Origin: Terribium retamae
GTDB lineage: Bacteria > Pseudomonadota > Alphaproteobacteria > Rhizobiales > Rhizobiaceae
NCBI RefSeq assembly: GCF_022347545.1
Contig: NZ_JAKREW010000031.1
Location: 1-64,000 of the forward strand
Reading direction: 5' to 3'
DNA length: 64,000 nt
Position numbers and translations under genes: made by a program. Position 1 is the first letter of the stretch, and every line of letters starts with the position of its first letter. Of this stretch, positions 52,774-60,251 are shown one piece after another. Below the pieces are notes generated by a model. It worked only from the letters and a program-made list of their open reading frames with translations, was not told the origin of the DNA and ran no database searches.

Positions 52774-52904
52774 TAGCCTGCTATCGGAAAAACCGATATC
52801 GCCTTTCTGATAAATGGATTTGCGAAAGCGGCTTTTTCAAGACACCTTCTATTTCAGGGAGCGAAGCCGCCGTCAGAGCGCGGCCCCTGAGATGGGAGAC
52901 GACG

Positions 52905-54065
52905 ATGAATTCTTTCCTCAAATCATGCACTGCCCTGACGATCGCGCTGACCTTTGCCGGTCAGGCCGTGGCGCAGGAAGCCTTGAAGGAAGTCGGCAAG
53001 GGCGAAGGCCAGCTCAACATCATCGCCTGGCCGGGCTACATCGAACGCGGCGAGACCGACAAGGCCTATGACTGGGTCTCGGACTTCGAGAAGAAGACGG
53101 GCTGCAAGGTCAACGTCAAGACCGCCAACACTTCCGACGAAATGGTCTCATTGATGAACGAGGGCGGTTTCGACCTCGTCACCGCCTCGGGCGACGCGTC
53201 GCTGCGGCTCGTTGCGGGCAAGCGCGTACAGCCCATCAATACCGATCTCGTTCCGAGCTGGAAGACCGTCGACGAGCGCCTCAAAGATGCGCCCTGGTTC
53301 ACGGTCGATGGCAAGCATTACGGCGTGCCCTATCAATGGGGCCCGAACGTGCTGATGTACAACAGCAACGTCTTCAAGGAGGCACCGAAGAGCTGGAACG
53401 TCGTGTTCGAGGAACAGACGCTCCCCGACGGCAAGTCCAACAAGGGACGCGTGCAGGCCTATGACGGTCCGATCCACATTGCTGACGCCGCCAACTACCT
53501 GATGGCGCACAAGCCGGACCTCGGCATCAAGAGCCCTTACGAACTGAACGAGGATCAATACAAGGCAGCGCTCGACCTGCTGCGCGTGCAGCGCACCCTG
53601 GTCGGGCGCTACTGGCATGATGCCGCCATCCAGGTCGACGATTTCCGCAACGAAGGCGTCGTTGCCTCGGGTTCGTGGCCGTTCCAGGTCAACACGCTGG
53701 TTGCCGCCAAGCAGCCGGTCGCCTCGACCATTCCGGAAGAGGGCGCCACCGGCTGGGCCGACACCACCATGATGGAAGCCGACGCCGCCAACCCGAACTG
53801 TGCCTATATGTGGCTTGAACATTCGCTGTCGCCGAAAGTCCAGGGCGATGTCTCGGCCTGGTTCGGTTCGCTCCCCGTCGTGCCGGCTGCCTGCAAAGGC
53901 AATGAATTGCTGACCGACGAAGGCTGCAAGACCAACGGTTTCGACCAGTTCGAGAAGATCAAGTTCTGGCGCACCCCGACCTCGAAATGCGCCAGCCAGA
54001 ATGACCAGTGCGTGCCCTACTACCGCTGGGTCTCGGACTATATTGGCGTCATCGGCGGTCGCTGA
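52905..54065 (+). CDS. Polyamine ABC transporter substrate-binding protein (YdcS-like)
   Basis: This is the receptor of the third cassette, 386 residues. A Sec signal peptide ends at GQAVAQEA (about 24). The mature part contains GEGQLNIIAWPGYIERGETD, ETDKAYDWVSDFEKKTGCKV and MYNSNVFKEAPKSW, which match the YdcS/PotD family. Four cysteines near the C-terminus (CKG, CKT, CAS, CVP) suggest disulfides. A GGGAGACGACG leader precedes the ATG. The gene order with patD mirrors E. coli ydcSTUV-patD. Confidence 0.9.
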   Translation: MNSFLKSCTALTIALTFAGQAVAQEALKEVGKGEGQLNIIAWPGYIERGETDKAYDWVSDFEKKTGCKVNVKTANTSDEMVSLMNEGGFDLVTASGDASLRLVAGKRVQPINTDLVPSWKTVDERLKDAPWFTVDGKHYGVPYQWGPNVLMYNSNVFKEAPKSWNVVFEEQTLPDGKSNKGRVQAYDGPIHIADAANYLMAHKPDLGIKSPYELNEDQYKAALDLLRVQRTLVGRYWHDAAIQVDDFRNEGVVASGSWPFQVNTLVAAKQPVASTIPEEGATGWADTTMMEADAANPNCAYMWLEHSLSPKVQGDVSAWFGSLPVVPAACKGNELLTDEGCKTNGFDQFEKIKFWRTPTSKCASQNDQCVPYYRWVSDYIGVIGGR

Positions 54066-54069
54066 CCAC

Positions 54070-54180
54070 CCATCCCCTCCCGGTAACCAGGGAGGGTGCT
54101 CCAGTGGGGCGGGTGGAGAGCTGCGCGAAGCTGAGATTCCCCCGCCCTTCGGCGCAGCCTTCCTTTGAAAGGGAGGTGAC
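54070..54180. repeat. Palindromic repeat between binding-protein and ATPase genes
   Basis: CCCTCCC and GGGAGGG pair around GGTAACC (about 54075-54097), and CCTTCCTTTGAAAGGGAGG forms a second dyad (about 54160-54178). The flanking CCCCCGCCCTTCGGCGCAGCC string resembles other rhizobial intergenic repeats. It lies inside the cassette and may lower readthrough from the receptor gene. Confidence 0.55.
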
Positions 54181-54238
54181 CGCGTCTGTCCCCCGGCCGT
54201 CGTGCGGCCAGTCAGGACAGGCATGATCGTTTGCAACG

Positions 54239-55252
54239 ATGATCGCGAATGAGATGACCCCAGCTGTTTCCTTCCAGAACGTGGCCCGTCACTTCGGCGC
54301 TGTAAAAGCCGTCGACGCGCTCGATCTCGACATTGCGGCAGGCGAATTCTTCGCCATGCTTGGGCCCTCCGGTTCGGGCAAAACGACCTGCCTGCGCCTG
54401 ATCGCCGGTTTCGAGCAACCCACGGCCGGCACCATCTCGATCTTCGGCGAGCGCGCCGAAGGCGTGCCACCCTACCGGCGCAATGTGAACACCGTTTTCC
54501 AGGACTACGCGCTGTTTCCGCATCTCAACGTGCTCGACAACGTCGCCTATGGCCTGATGGTCAAGGGTGTCGGCAAGACCGAACGCCTGAAGGCGGCGGA
54601 AGAGGCGCTCGCGCTGGTGCAGTTGCCGGGATACGGCGCACGCCGTCCAGGTCAGCTTTCCGGCGGCCAGCGCCAGCGCGTGGCATTGGCGCGTGCGCTG
54701 GTCAACCAGCCCAAGGTGCTGCTGCTCGACGAACCGCTCGGCGCCCTCGACCTGAAGCTGCGCGAAAACATGCAGGAAGAGCTGAAGTCGCTGCAAAAGG
54801 CGCTCGGCATCACCTTCGTCTTCGTCACCCACGACCAGGGCGAGGCGCTGTCCATGGCTGACCGTGTCGCCGTCTTCAACGAAGGCAAGATCATGCAGGT
54901 GGGTTCGCCGCAGGAAATCTACCAGCGGCCGAAGACACGCTTCGTCGCCGATTTCGTCGGTTCTTCCAACGTTCTGCCGCCGGACTTCGTGCAGCGTTAT
55001 GCCGGCCAGCGCCGCTGGGGCAGCCTGCGCCCCGAGGCGATCCGTATCACCCGCGACGCGGGCGGCGATGCCATTCAGGCGCGGGTTTCCGGTGTCAGCT
55101 ATCTCGGCGCCTCCACCCGGCTGGCGCTCGACACGGAAGGGTTGCGCCTGCATGCCAGCGTGCCGTCGGGCTCGACGGTGCCGGAGCAAGGCGACGCCAT
55201 CGCGTTCACCTTCAATCGCGACGCCATCCACCTGATGGACGAAGCGCCATGA
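54239..55252 (+). CDS. Polyamine ABC transporter ATP-binding protein (YdcT/PotA-like)
   Basis: This is a 337-residue ATPase. Walker A GPSGSGKTT, signature LSGGQRQRVALARAL, Walker B VLLLDEPLGALD and THDQGEAL are intact, and a TOBE-like domain follows after about 250. ATG at 54239 is used; ATG at 54254 is also possible, since neither has a strong ribosome site. It overlaps the first permease by 4 bp. Confidence 0.91.
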   Translation: MIANEMTPAVSFQNVARHFGAVKAVDALDLDIAAGEFFAMLGPSGSGKTTCLRLIAGFEQPTAGTISIFGERAEGVPPYRRNVNTVFQDYALFPHLNVLDNVAYGLMVKGVGKTERLKAAEEALALVQLPGYGARRPGQLSGGQRQRVALARALVNQPKVLLLDEPLGALDLKLRENMQEELKSLQKALGITFVFVTHDQGEALSMADRVAVFNEGKIMQVGSPQEIYQRPKTRFVADFVGSSNVLPPDFVQRYAGQRRWGSLRPEAIRITRDAGGDAIQARVSGVSYLGASTRLALDTEGLRLHASVPSGSTVPEQGDAIAFTFNRDAIHLMDEAP

Positions 55253-56223
55253 GCATCGCTTCCGTCACCGCCACACGCCAAGCTCCTGTTTCGGCGATCC
55301 TGCCTGCCCGTGGCGGCATGCTGGGCGCGCTGTCCGACCTGTTCTGGCGCCGGCCGCGTTTCCTGCTCGCGCTGATGCTACTGCCGCCGCTGCTCTGGCT
55401 CGGCATCGTCTATATCGGCTCGCTGTTTGCGCTGCTGCTGCAGAGCTTCTTCTCGATCGACGAGTTCTCCGGCCTCATCAACCGGGAGTTCACGCTCAAG
55501 ACCTATGCCGAACTGTTACAGGCCGCGAATTTCGACATCATCGTGCGTACGGTTGTGATGGCCGCGCTGGTGACGCTAGCGTCCATCGTCATCGCGTTCC
55601 CGATTGCCTATTACGCCGCTCGTTACGCGCAGGGCCGCTGGAAAGCGCTGTTTTACCTGGCCGTGATGCTGCCTTTGTGGTCCAGCTATCTGGTCAAGGT
55701 CTACGCCTGGAAGCTGATCCTCGCCAAGGAGGGTATCCTGACCTGGCTGCTCGCCAAGCTGCATCTGCTGTGGCTTCTCGACGGCTGGCTGGCGCTTCCC
55801 TATGTCGGCGGCAACTCGCTGTCGGTGTCTGCGACTGGCACCTTCATCGCCTTCGTCTATGTCTGGCTGCCCTTCATGATCCTGCCGATGCAGGCGGCAT
55901 TGGAACGCGTACCCGGAAACCTGGTGGAAGCGTCGTCGGATCTCGGCGCCTCGCCCGGCCAGACCTTTCGCAATGTTCTGTTCCCGCTGGCGCTGCCCGG
56001 CATCGTCGCCGGCTCGATCTTCACCTTCTCACTGACATTGGGCGACTACATCGTGCCGCAGATCATCGGGACGTCCCGCCTCTTCATCGGCCAGGCCGTC
56101 TATTCGCAGCAAGGCACCGCGGGCAACATCCCGCTGGCCGCAGCCTTCGCGGTGGTGCCCATCGTCATCATGGGGTTCTATCTGTGGGGCGCCAAGCGCA
56201 TGGGGGCTTTCGATGCGCTCTGA
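55249..56223 (+). CDS. Polyamine ABC transporter permease (YdcU/PotB-like)
   Basis: This is a 324-residue permease, longer than PotB because of an N-terminal extension of about 35 residues before the first helix (FLLALMLLPPLLWLGIVYIG). The EAA-type loop is EASSDLGASPGQTFRNVLFP. YWSSYLVK-like sequence (PLWSSYLVKVYAWKLIL) is typical of YdcU. It overlaps the second permease by 11 bp. Confidence 0.91.
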   Translation: MSIASVTATRQAPVSAILPARGGMLGALSDLFWRRPRFLLALMLLPPLLWLGIVYIGSLFALLLQSFFSIDEFSGLINREFTLKTYAELLQAANFDIIVRTVVMAALVTLASIVIAFPIAYYAARYAQGRWKALFYLAVMLPLWSSYLVKVYAWKLILAKEGILTWLLAKLHLLWLLDGWLALPYVGGNSLSVSATGTFIAFVYVWLPFMILPMQAALERVPGNLVEASSDLGASPGQTFRNVLFPLALPGIVAGSIFTFSLTLGDYIVPQIIGTSRLFIGQAVYSQQGTAGNIPLAAAFAVVPIVIMGFYLWGAKRMGAFDAL

Positions 56224-57028
56224 CCGCAGCCAGTCGGCCCCGCTCGGCCTGAAGATCGCCGCCACCTGCGGCCTGCTCTTTCTGCACCTGCCGATCCTGC
56301 TGATCTTCATCTACGCCTTCACCACCGAAGAGAAGAGCTACCAGTGGCCGCCGCCCGGTCTCACCACGCAATGGCTGGCCGTCACCTGGAACCGGCCGGA
56401 TGTCTGGGAAGCGCTGTCGCTTTCGGTCAGGGTGGCTGCGATATCGACACTGGTTGCCCTAGTCCTTGGCACGCTGTGCGCGGCGGCCGTCTCGCGCTCG
56501 CGTTTCTTCGGCCGGGAGACTGTATCGCTGCTGGTCATATTGCCGATCGCGCTGCCCGGCATCATCACCGGCATCGCGCTGCGCTCGGCCTTCTCGCTCA
56601 CCGACATACCGTTCTCATTTTGGACGATCGTGCTTGGCCACGCCACCTTCTGCGTGGTGGTGGTCTATAACAACGCCGTCGCCCGCTTCCGCAGAACGTC
56701 GGGCTCGCTGATCGAAGCGTCCTACGATCTCGGCGCCGACGGCTTCCAGACCTTCCGGTATGTGGTGCTGCCCAACATCGCCACGGCGTTGCTTGCCGGC
56801 GGCATGCTCGCCTTCGCGCTGAGCTTCGACGAAGTCATCGTCACTACTTTCACAGCCGGCCAGCAGCAGACGTTGCCGATCTGGATGTTGGAGGAACTGA
56901 TCAGGCCGCGCCAGCGTCCGGTCACCAACGTCGTCGCCATGGTCGTGGTGCTGGTGACGCTGCTGCCCATCCTGCTTGCCTATTACCTCACCCGCGACGG
57001 CGACCAGGTCGCCGGGTCGGGGAAATGA
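56213..57028 (+). CDS. Polyamine ABC transporter permease (YdcV/PotC-like)
   Basis: This is a 271-residue permease with six hydrophobic helices. The EAA-type loop reads EASYDLGADGFQTFRYVVLP, and ALSFDEVIVTTFTAGQQQTL is characteristic of the YdcV/PotC subfamily. It closes the importer. The aldehyde dehydrogenase gene follows after 104 bp that are almost entirely an inverted heptad repeat. Confidence 0.91.
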   Translation: MRSDRSQSAPLGLKIAATCGLLFLHLPILLIFIYAFTTEEKSYQWPPPGLTTQWLAVTWNRPDVWEALSLSVRVAAISTLVALVLGTLCAAAVSRSRFFGRETVSLLVILPIALPGIITGIALRSAFSLTDIPFSFWTIVLGHATFCVVVVYNNAVARFRRTSGSLIEASYDLGADGFQTFRYVVLPNIATALLAGGMLAFALSFDEVIVTTFTAGQQQTLPIWMLEELIRPRQRPVTNVVAMVVVLVTLLPILLAYYLTRDGDQVAGSGK

Positions 57029-57032
57029 AAAT

Positions 57033-57113
57033 GAGCGAGTAGGGAGTAGCGAATAGCGAATAGGGGGCATTCGGTTCCCGCTACTCGCTACTCGCCATTC
57101 GCTACTCGCTCCC
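57033..57113. repeat. Inverted array of CGARTAG heptads
   Basis: The left arm is built of heptads of the type CGAGTAG/CGAATAG in tandem. The right arm (about 57077-57113) is the reverse complement of the same heptad pattern with a few substitutions. The two arms would fold into a stem of about 34 bp with an 11-nt loop. The array fills the space between the last permease gene and the patD-like gene and ends a few bases before the ribosome site of the latter. Confidence 0.75.
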
Positions 57114-57132
57114 AAAAAAGGGAGTGACCATC

Positions 57133-58560
57133 ATGGATACCGAGATGCTGATCGGTGCTGCGTTCGAAAAGGGCGCCGAGGCCGAGGAAGCCGTGCTGAA
57201 CCCGCGCACCGGCGCGACCATTCTCAGTTTGGCCGAGGCCAGCGAAGCGCAGATCGAACGCGCGGTCGTGGCAGCCGAAAAGGCCTTTGCCGGGTGGTCG
57301 CGCACCACGCCGGCGCAGCGCGCCGGCTATCTGCTCAAGATCGCCGACCGGATCGAGGCCGAAGCGCAGCAATTCGCTGCACTGGAGGCGTTGAACTGCG
57401 GCAAGCCGATCAATGCCGTGCTGAACGATGAAATCCCCGCCATCGTCGATTGCTATCGTTTCTTCGCCGGTGCGGTGCGCTCCATGCCCGGCCAGGTGGC
57501 GGGTGAATATCTGCCTGGCCACACCTCGATGATCCGCCGCGACCCGATCGGCATCGTCGCCTCGATCGCGCCGTGGAACTATCCGCTGATGATGATGGCG
57601 TGGAAACTGGCCCCGGCGATCGCCGGCGGCAACACGGTGGTGTTCAAGCCGTCGGAACAGACGCCACTCACCGCGCTGAAGCTGTCCCGCATCCTGGCTG
57701 AGATCCTGCCCGAGGGCGTCGTCAATGTCGTGCTTGGGCGCGGCGAAAGCGTCGGCAGTCCACTCATCAACCATCCCAAGATCAACATGATCTCGATTAC
57801 CGGCGACATCGCCACCGGCAAGAAGGTGCTGCAGGCGGCTGCCAAATCGGTCAAGCGCACCCATCTGGAACTCGGCGGCAAGGCGCCGGTCATCGTTTTC
57901 GACGATGCCGATCTCGACGCCGTCGTCACCGGCCTGCGCGCCTTCGGCTACTACAATGCTGGTCAGGACTGCACCGCCGCTTGCCGTATCTATGCCGGCA
58001 AGAAGATCTACGACAAGCTGGTCTCCGAACTCTCGTCAGCGGTATCGACCATCAAATACGATCAGGCCGACGACACCGAGAACGAGATCGGGCCGCTGAT
58101 CTCGCGGCGCCAGCGCGACCGTGTCGCTTCCTTCGTCGAGCGCGCTTCTGAGCTGAAGCACATTGAGATCACCACCGGCGGCAAGCCGGGTGAAGGATCG
58201 GGCTTCTACTTCCAGCCCACCGTCGTCGCCGGCGCCCTGCAGGACGACGAGATCGTGCGCCGCGAAGTGTTCGGGCCTGTTGTCTCCGTCACCCGCTTCT
58301 CGGATGTCGACGAGGCGGTCGGCTGGGCCAATGACAGCGATTACGGCCTTGCCTCTTCCGTGTGGACCAAGGACATCTCGCGCGCCATGGCCACCGCCGC
58401 CCGCCTGCAATATGGCTGCACCTGGATCAACACCCACTTCATGCTGACCAATGAGATGCCGCATGGCGGCCTCAAGCAGTCCGGCTACGGCAAGGACATG
58501 TCGGTCTATGCGCTGGAAGACTACACCGCCGTGCGCCACGTCATGGTGGCGCATGGGTAG
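57133..58560 (+). CDS. patD: Gamma-aminobutyraldehyde dehydrogenase
   Basis: This NAD-dependent aldehyde dehydrogenase oxidises 4-aminobutyraldehyde, a putrescine breakdown product, to GABA. It has 475 residues. Catalytic E247 (LELGGKAPVIVF) and C280 (AGQDCTAACRIYA) are present. Long stretches such as GHTSMIRRDP, FGYYNAGQDCTAACRIYA and YGCTWINTHFML match E. coli PatD as recalled. ATG at 57133 lies 8 nt behind GGGAG; a GTG at 57124 is in frame. Its TAG stop forms part of a TAGAGC repeat. Confidence 0.9.
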   Translation: MDTEMLIGAAFEKGAEAEEAVLNPRTGATILSLAEASEAQIERAVVAAEKAFAGWSRTTPAQRAGYLLKIADRIEAEAQQFAALEALNCGKPINAVLNDEIPAIVDCYRFFAGAVRSMPGQVAGEYLPGHTSMIRRDPIGIVASIAPWNYPLMMMAWKLAPAIAGGNTVVFKPSEQTPLTALKLSRILAEILPEGVVNVVLGRGESVGSPLINHPKINMISITGDIATGKKVLQAAAKSVKRTHLELGGKAPVIVFDDADLDAVVTGLRAFGYYNAGQDCTAACRIYAGKKIYDKLVSELSSAVSTIKYDQADDTENEIGPLISRRQRDRVASFVERASELKHIEITTGGKPGEGSGFYFQPTVVAGALQDDEIVRREVFGPVVSVTRFSDVDEAVGWANDSDYGLASSVWTKDISRAMATAARLQYGCTWINTHFMLTNEMPHGGLKQSGYGKDMSVYALEDYTAVRHVMVAHG

Positions 58561-58790
58561 AGCAATTCCAGGAAAAGTGTGTAACGGTTTTCCGTCCGGA
58601 ATTGCGTAAAACAAAAAGTTAGAGCGTTTCCGTGAAAAAACGGAAACGCTCTGGGGTTCTTCTCCCGTTCACGGGGAGAAGATGCCGGCAGTCAGATGAA
58701 GGGCTGCACGAACTCGCCAGGATTGGTTCTGCCCCTCATCCGGCCCCTTCGGGCCGCCTTCTCCCGTGAACGGGGAGAAGGAAGAGGTGC
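58561..58790. repeat. Mosaic of three palindromic repeat families
   Basis: GCAATTCC (58562-58569) and GGAATTGC (58598-58605) bound a first module. AGAGCGTTTCCGT-GAAAAA-ACGGAAACGCTCT (58621-58652) is a perfect 13-bp stem. CTTCTCCC...GGGAGAAG hairpins appear at about 58660-58682 and, inverted, at 58760-58782, separated by a CATCCGGCCCCTTCGGGCCG linker. All three families occur elsewhere in the window or are typical of rhizobial intergenic mosaics. No gene is visible. Confidence 0.7.
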
Positions 58791-58791
58791 A

Positions 58792-59106
58792 CTACTCCAC
58801 CACGCGGAAGATCTGCCAAAGGCTGGAGCCCGACACGACGAAGGGCTCCAAGCTCTTGCCCCATTTGGCATGGGCGTCGATCTTGCTGATCTTGGCGAAG
58901 AATTCCTCCAGTCTGGCCAGGCTCTCGACCTGGTGGTGCGTCTCGATCGTCGCCTCACGCGCGCCGATCGATCCGGTCATGATCTGGAATTTGAGGTCTT
59001 CGATGCTGGCCTGCGACCCGATCTCGCGTTCCCATTGCTGCATCATCTCGAGCACGGTCTGCTTGTGCCCGAATTTGGCGTCGATCTGCCATCTGGCGCT
59101 GAACAT
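58792..59106 (-). CDS. Conserved-looking hypothetical protein
   Basis: This is a 104-residue soluble protein starting FSARWQIDAKFGHKQTVLEM behind a GGAGGAG site. I do not recognise a family with confidence. It has a mixed alpha/beta pattern (RWQIDAKFG, LKFQIMTGSIGAREATIETH, EPFVVSGSSLWQIFRVVE) that could be a small ferredoxin-like or dimeric alpha-beta barrel. It is the last gene in the minus-strand group behind the SnoaL-like gene. Confidence 0.7.
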   Translation of the reverse strand: MFSARWQIDAKFGHKQTVLEMMQQWEREIGSQASIEDLKFQIMTGSIGAREATIETHHQVESLARLEEFFAKISKIDAHAKWGKSLEPFVVSGSSLWQIFRVVE

Positions 59107-59226
59107 GTTGGGTCTCCTCCCTGATTTTTGCCCTAATCCCGAAAGAGCGGATGCTCGGTAAGGTCGAGTTCGGGCGCTGAACCAAAGCCCCATCCCGGTT
59201 TGACTGGGGTGGGCCTTGCCATCGGT

Positions 59227-59589
59227 CTACTCGTCCCAGGCCTGCACGACCGTCTGCCGTGCGATGAGGCCGTTCTTCAGCTCGAGTGTCGCCGCACAGA
59301 ACACCTTCGTGCCGTCTGGATAGGCACAAGCCTGGGTGAAGGCGAGGTTGTCGCCCTCGGCGATGGTGGTGTCGACCTTATGCGTCATGGCCCGGCTGCA
59401 GATATCGTCCCAGAAGGTGCTGATCGCTGCGCGGCCGCGGATCTCACGCGGCTTGCTCGGCGGATTGTTGCGGTCGATCACCCGCACCAGTGCATCGTCG
59501 GCGTAGAAACTCGACAACAGCTTGCCGTCGCGCCCCTCGATCGCCTGCTTGATCGAAGCGCCATCCACTGCTTTTGTCTTGGTCAGCAT
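59227..59589 (-). CDS. SnoaL/NTF2-like domain protein
   Basis: This is a 120-residue NTF2-fold protein. The N-terminal helices (SIKQAIEGRDGKLLSSFYAD) and strand segments such as RVIDRNN, TTIAEGDNLAFTQACAYPDG and LELKNGLIARQTVVQAWDE follow the SnoaL pattern of nuclear-transport-factor-2-like enzymes and binding proteins. GGAGATC lies 8 nt before the ATG. It is downstream of the CMD-family gene, probably in one operon. The activity is unknown. Confidence 0.8.
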   Translation of the reverse strand: MLTKTKAVDGASIKQAIEGRDGKLLSSFYADDALVRVIDRNNPPSKPREIRGRAAISTFWDDICSRAMTHKVDTTIAEGDNLAFTQACAYPDGTKVFCAATLELKNGLIARQTVVQAWDE

Positions 59590-59669
59590 TTTTGATCTCC
59601 ATACCCGTTTGAGCGAGTGTTCGATTTCGATCGGTTGCCGCCCGGCGCCTATCGCCGGGCAGCTTGTCG

Positions 59670-60143
59670 TCACTGCGACTTCGCCTTGGCGGCAGCGAGA
59701 AGTTCGTCGGTCTGCTTCTTGAAGGTCGCGAAATCGACCTGGCTGCCGTTGAGCATCGTGGACCAGTGGCGCACGATCGCTGCCATCGCCACGGCTTCCT
59801 TAATCTCCTCGTCGCTCGCGCCATTGGCCTTGGCTGCCAGCGTGTGGAAATAGATGCAGTATTGGCATGGGATCTGTGCGGCCACCGCGAGTCCCATCAG
59901 TTCCTTGGTTTTGCCGTTGAGAGCCGTGTTTGGATTGAGCTGGACCCCTTTGATCTCAGCCCATGCGCCGGCCACGGCCACGTCCGGCAATGTCCTGAAC
60001 ATGTCGGGCACCGAGCCGAGCGTGGCCTGGATGTCCTTATAGGCTGCGGTCGCCGAAGCATCTTCGGCCCGCGCCGGCGAAACGGCCAGCAATGCAACTG
60101 TTGCCAATGCGAGTAGTCCGGTCTTGCCAGTCAGTCTCAGCAT
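59670..60143 (-). CDS. Exported carboxymuconolactone decarboxylase/AhpD-family protein
   Basis: This is a 157-residue protein with a clear Sec signal peptide (cleavage near ARAEDA, 26) and an AhpD-like fold. The redox motif C93-x2-C96-x3-H100 in PCQYCIYFHT is intact, followed by the conserved GASDEEIKEAVAMAAIVRHW helix. AhpD-type enzymes use this CxxC for peroxide or thiol chemistry, and most members are cytoplasmic, so export is unusual. A GGAGGATG site lies 6 nt upstream. It follows the LuxR-type regulator gene. Confidence 0.85.
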   Translation of the reverse strand: MLRLTGKTGLLALATVALLAVSPARAEDASATAAYKDIQATLGSVPDMFRTLPDVAVAGAWAEIKGVQLNPNTALNGKTKELMGLAVAAQIPCQYCIYFHTLAAKANGASDEEIKEAVAMAAIVRHWSTMLNGSQVDFATFKKQTDELLAAAKAKSQ

Positions 60144-60219
60144 TTCATCCTCCATTCGCAGTGCCGTTACGGCGACATCGCCCTGGCCTGCATGGAGCAA
60201 ATCGTAGCCCTCAAGACAC

Positions 60220-60238
60220 TTCGAGCGCTTCGCTCGAA
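60220..60238 (-). other. Short hairpin after the regulator gene
   Basis: TTCGAGCG-CTT-CGCTCGAA has perfect 8-bp arms, 14 bp beyond the stop of the fusion regulator on the minus strand and 76 bp before the CMD-family gene. There is no T-tract, so at most it is a weak attenuator. Confidence 0.4.
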
Positions 60239-60251
60239 AGCGCCATGGCTC

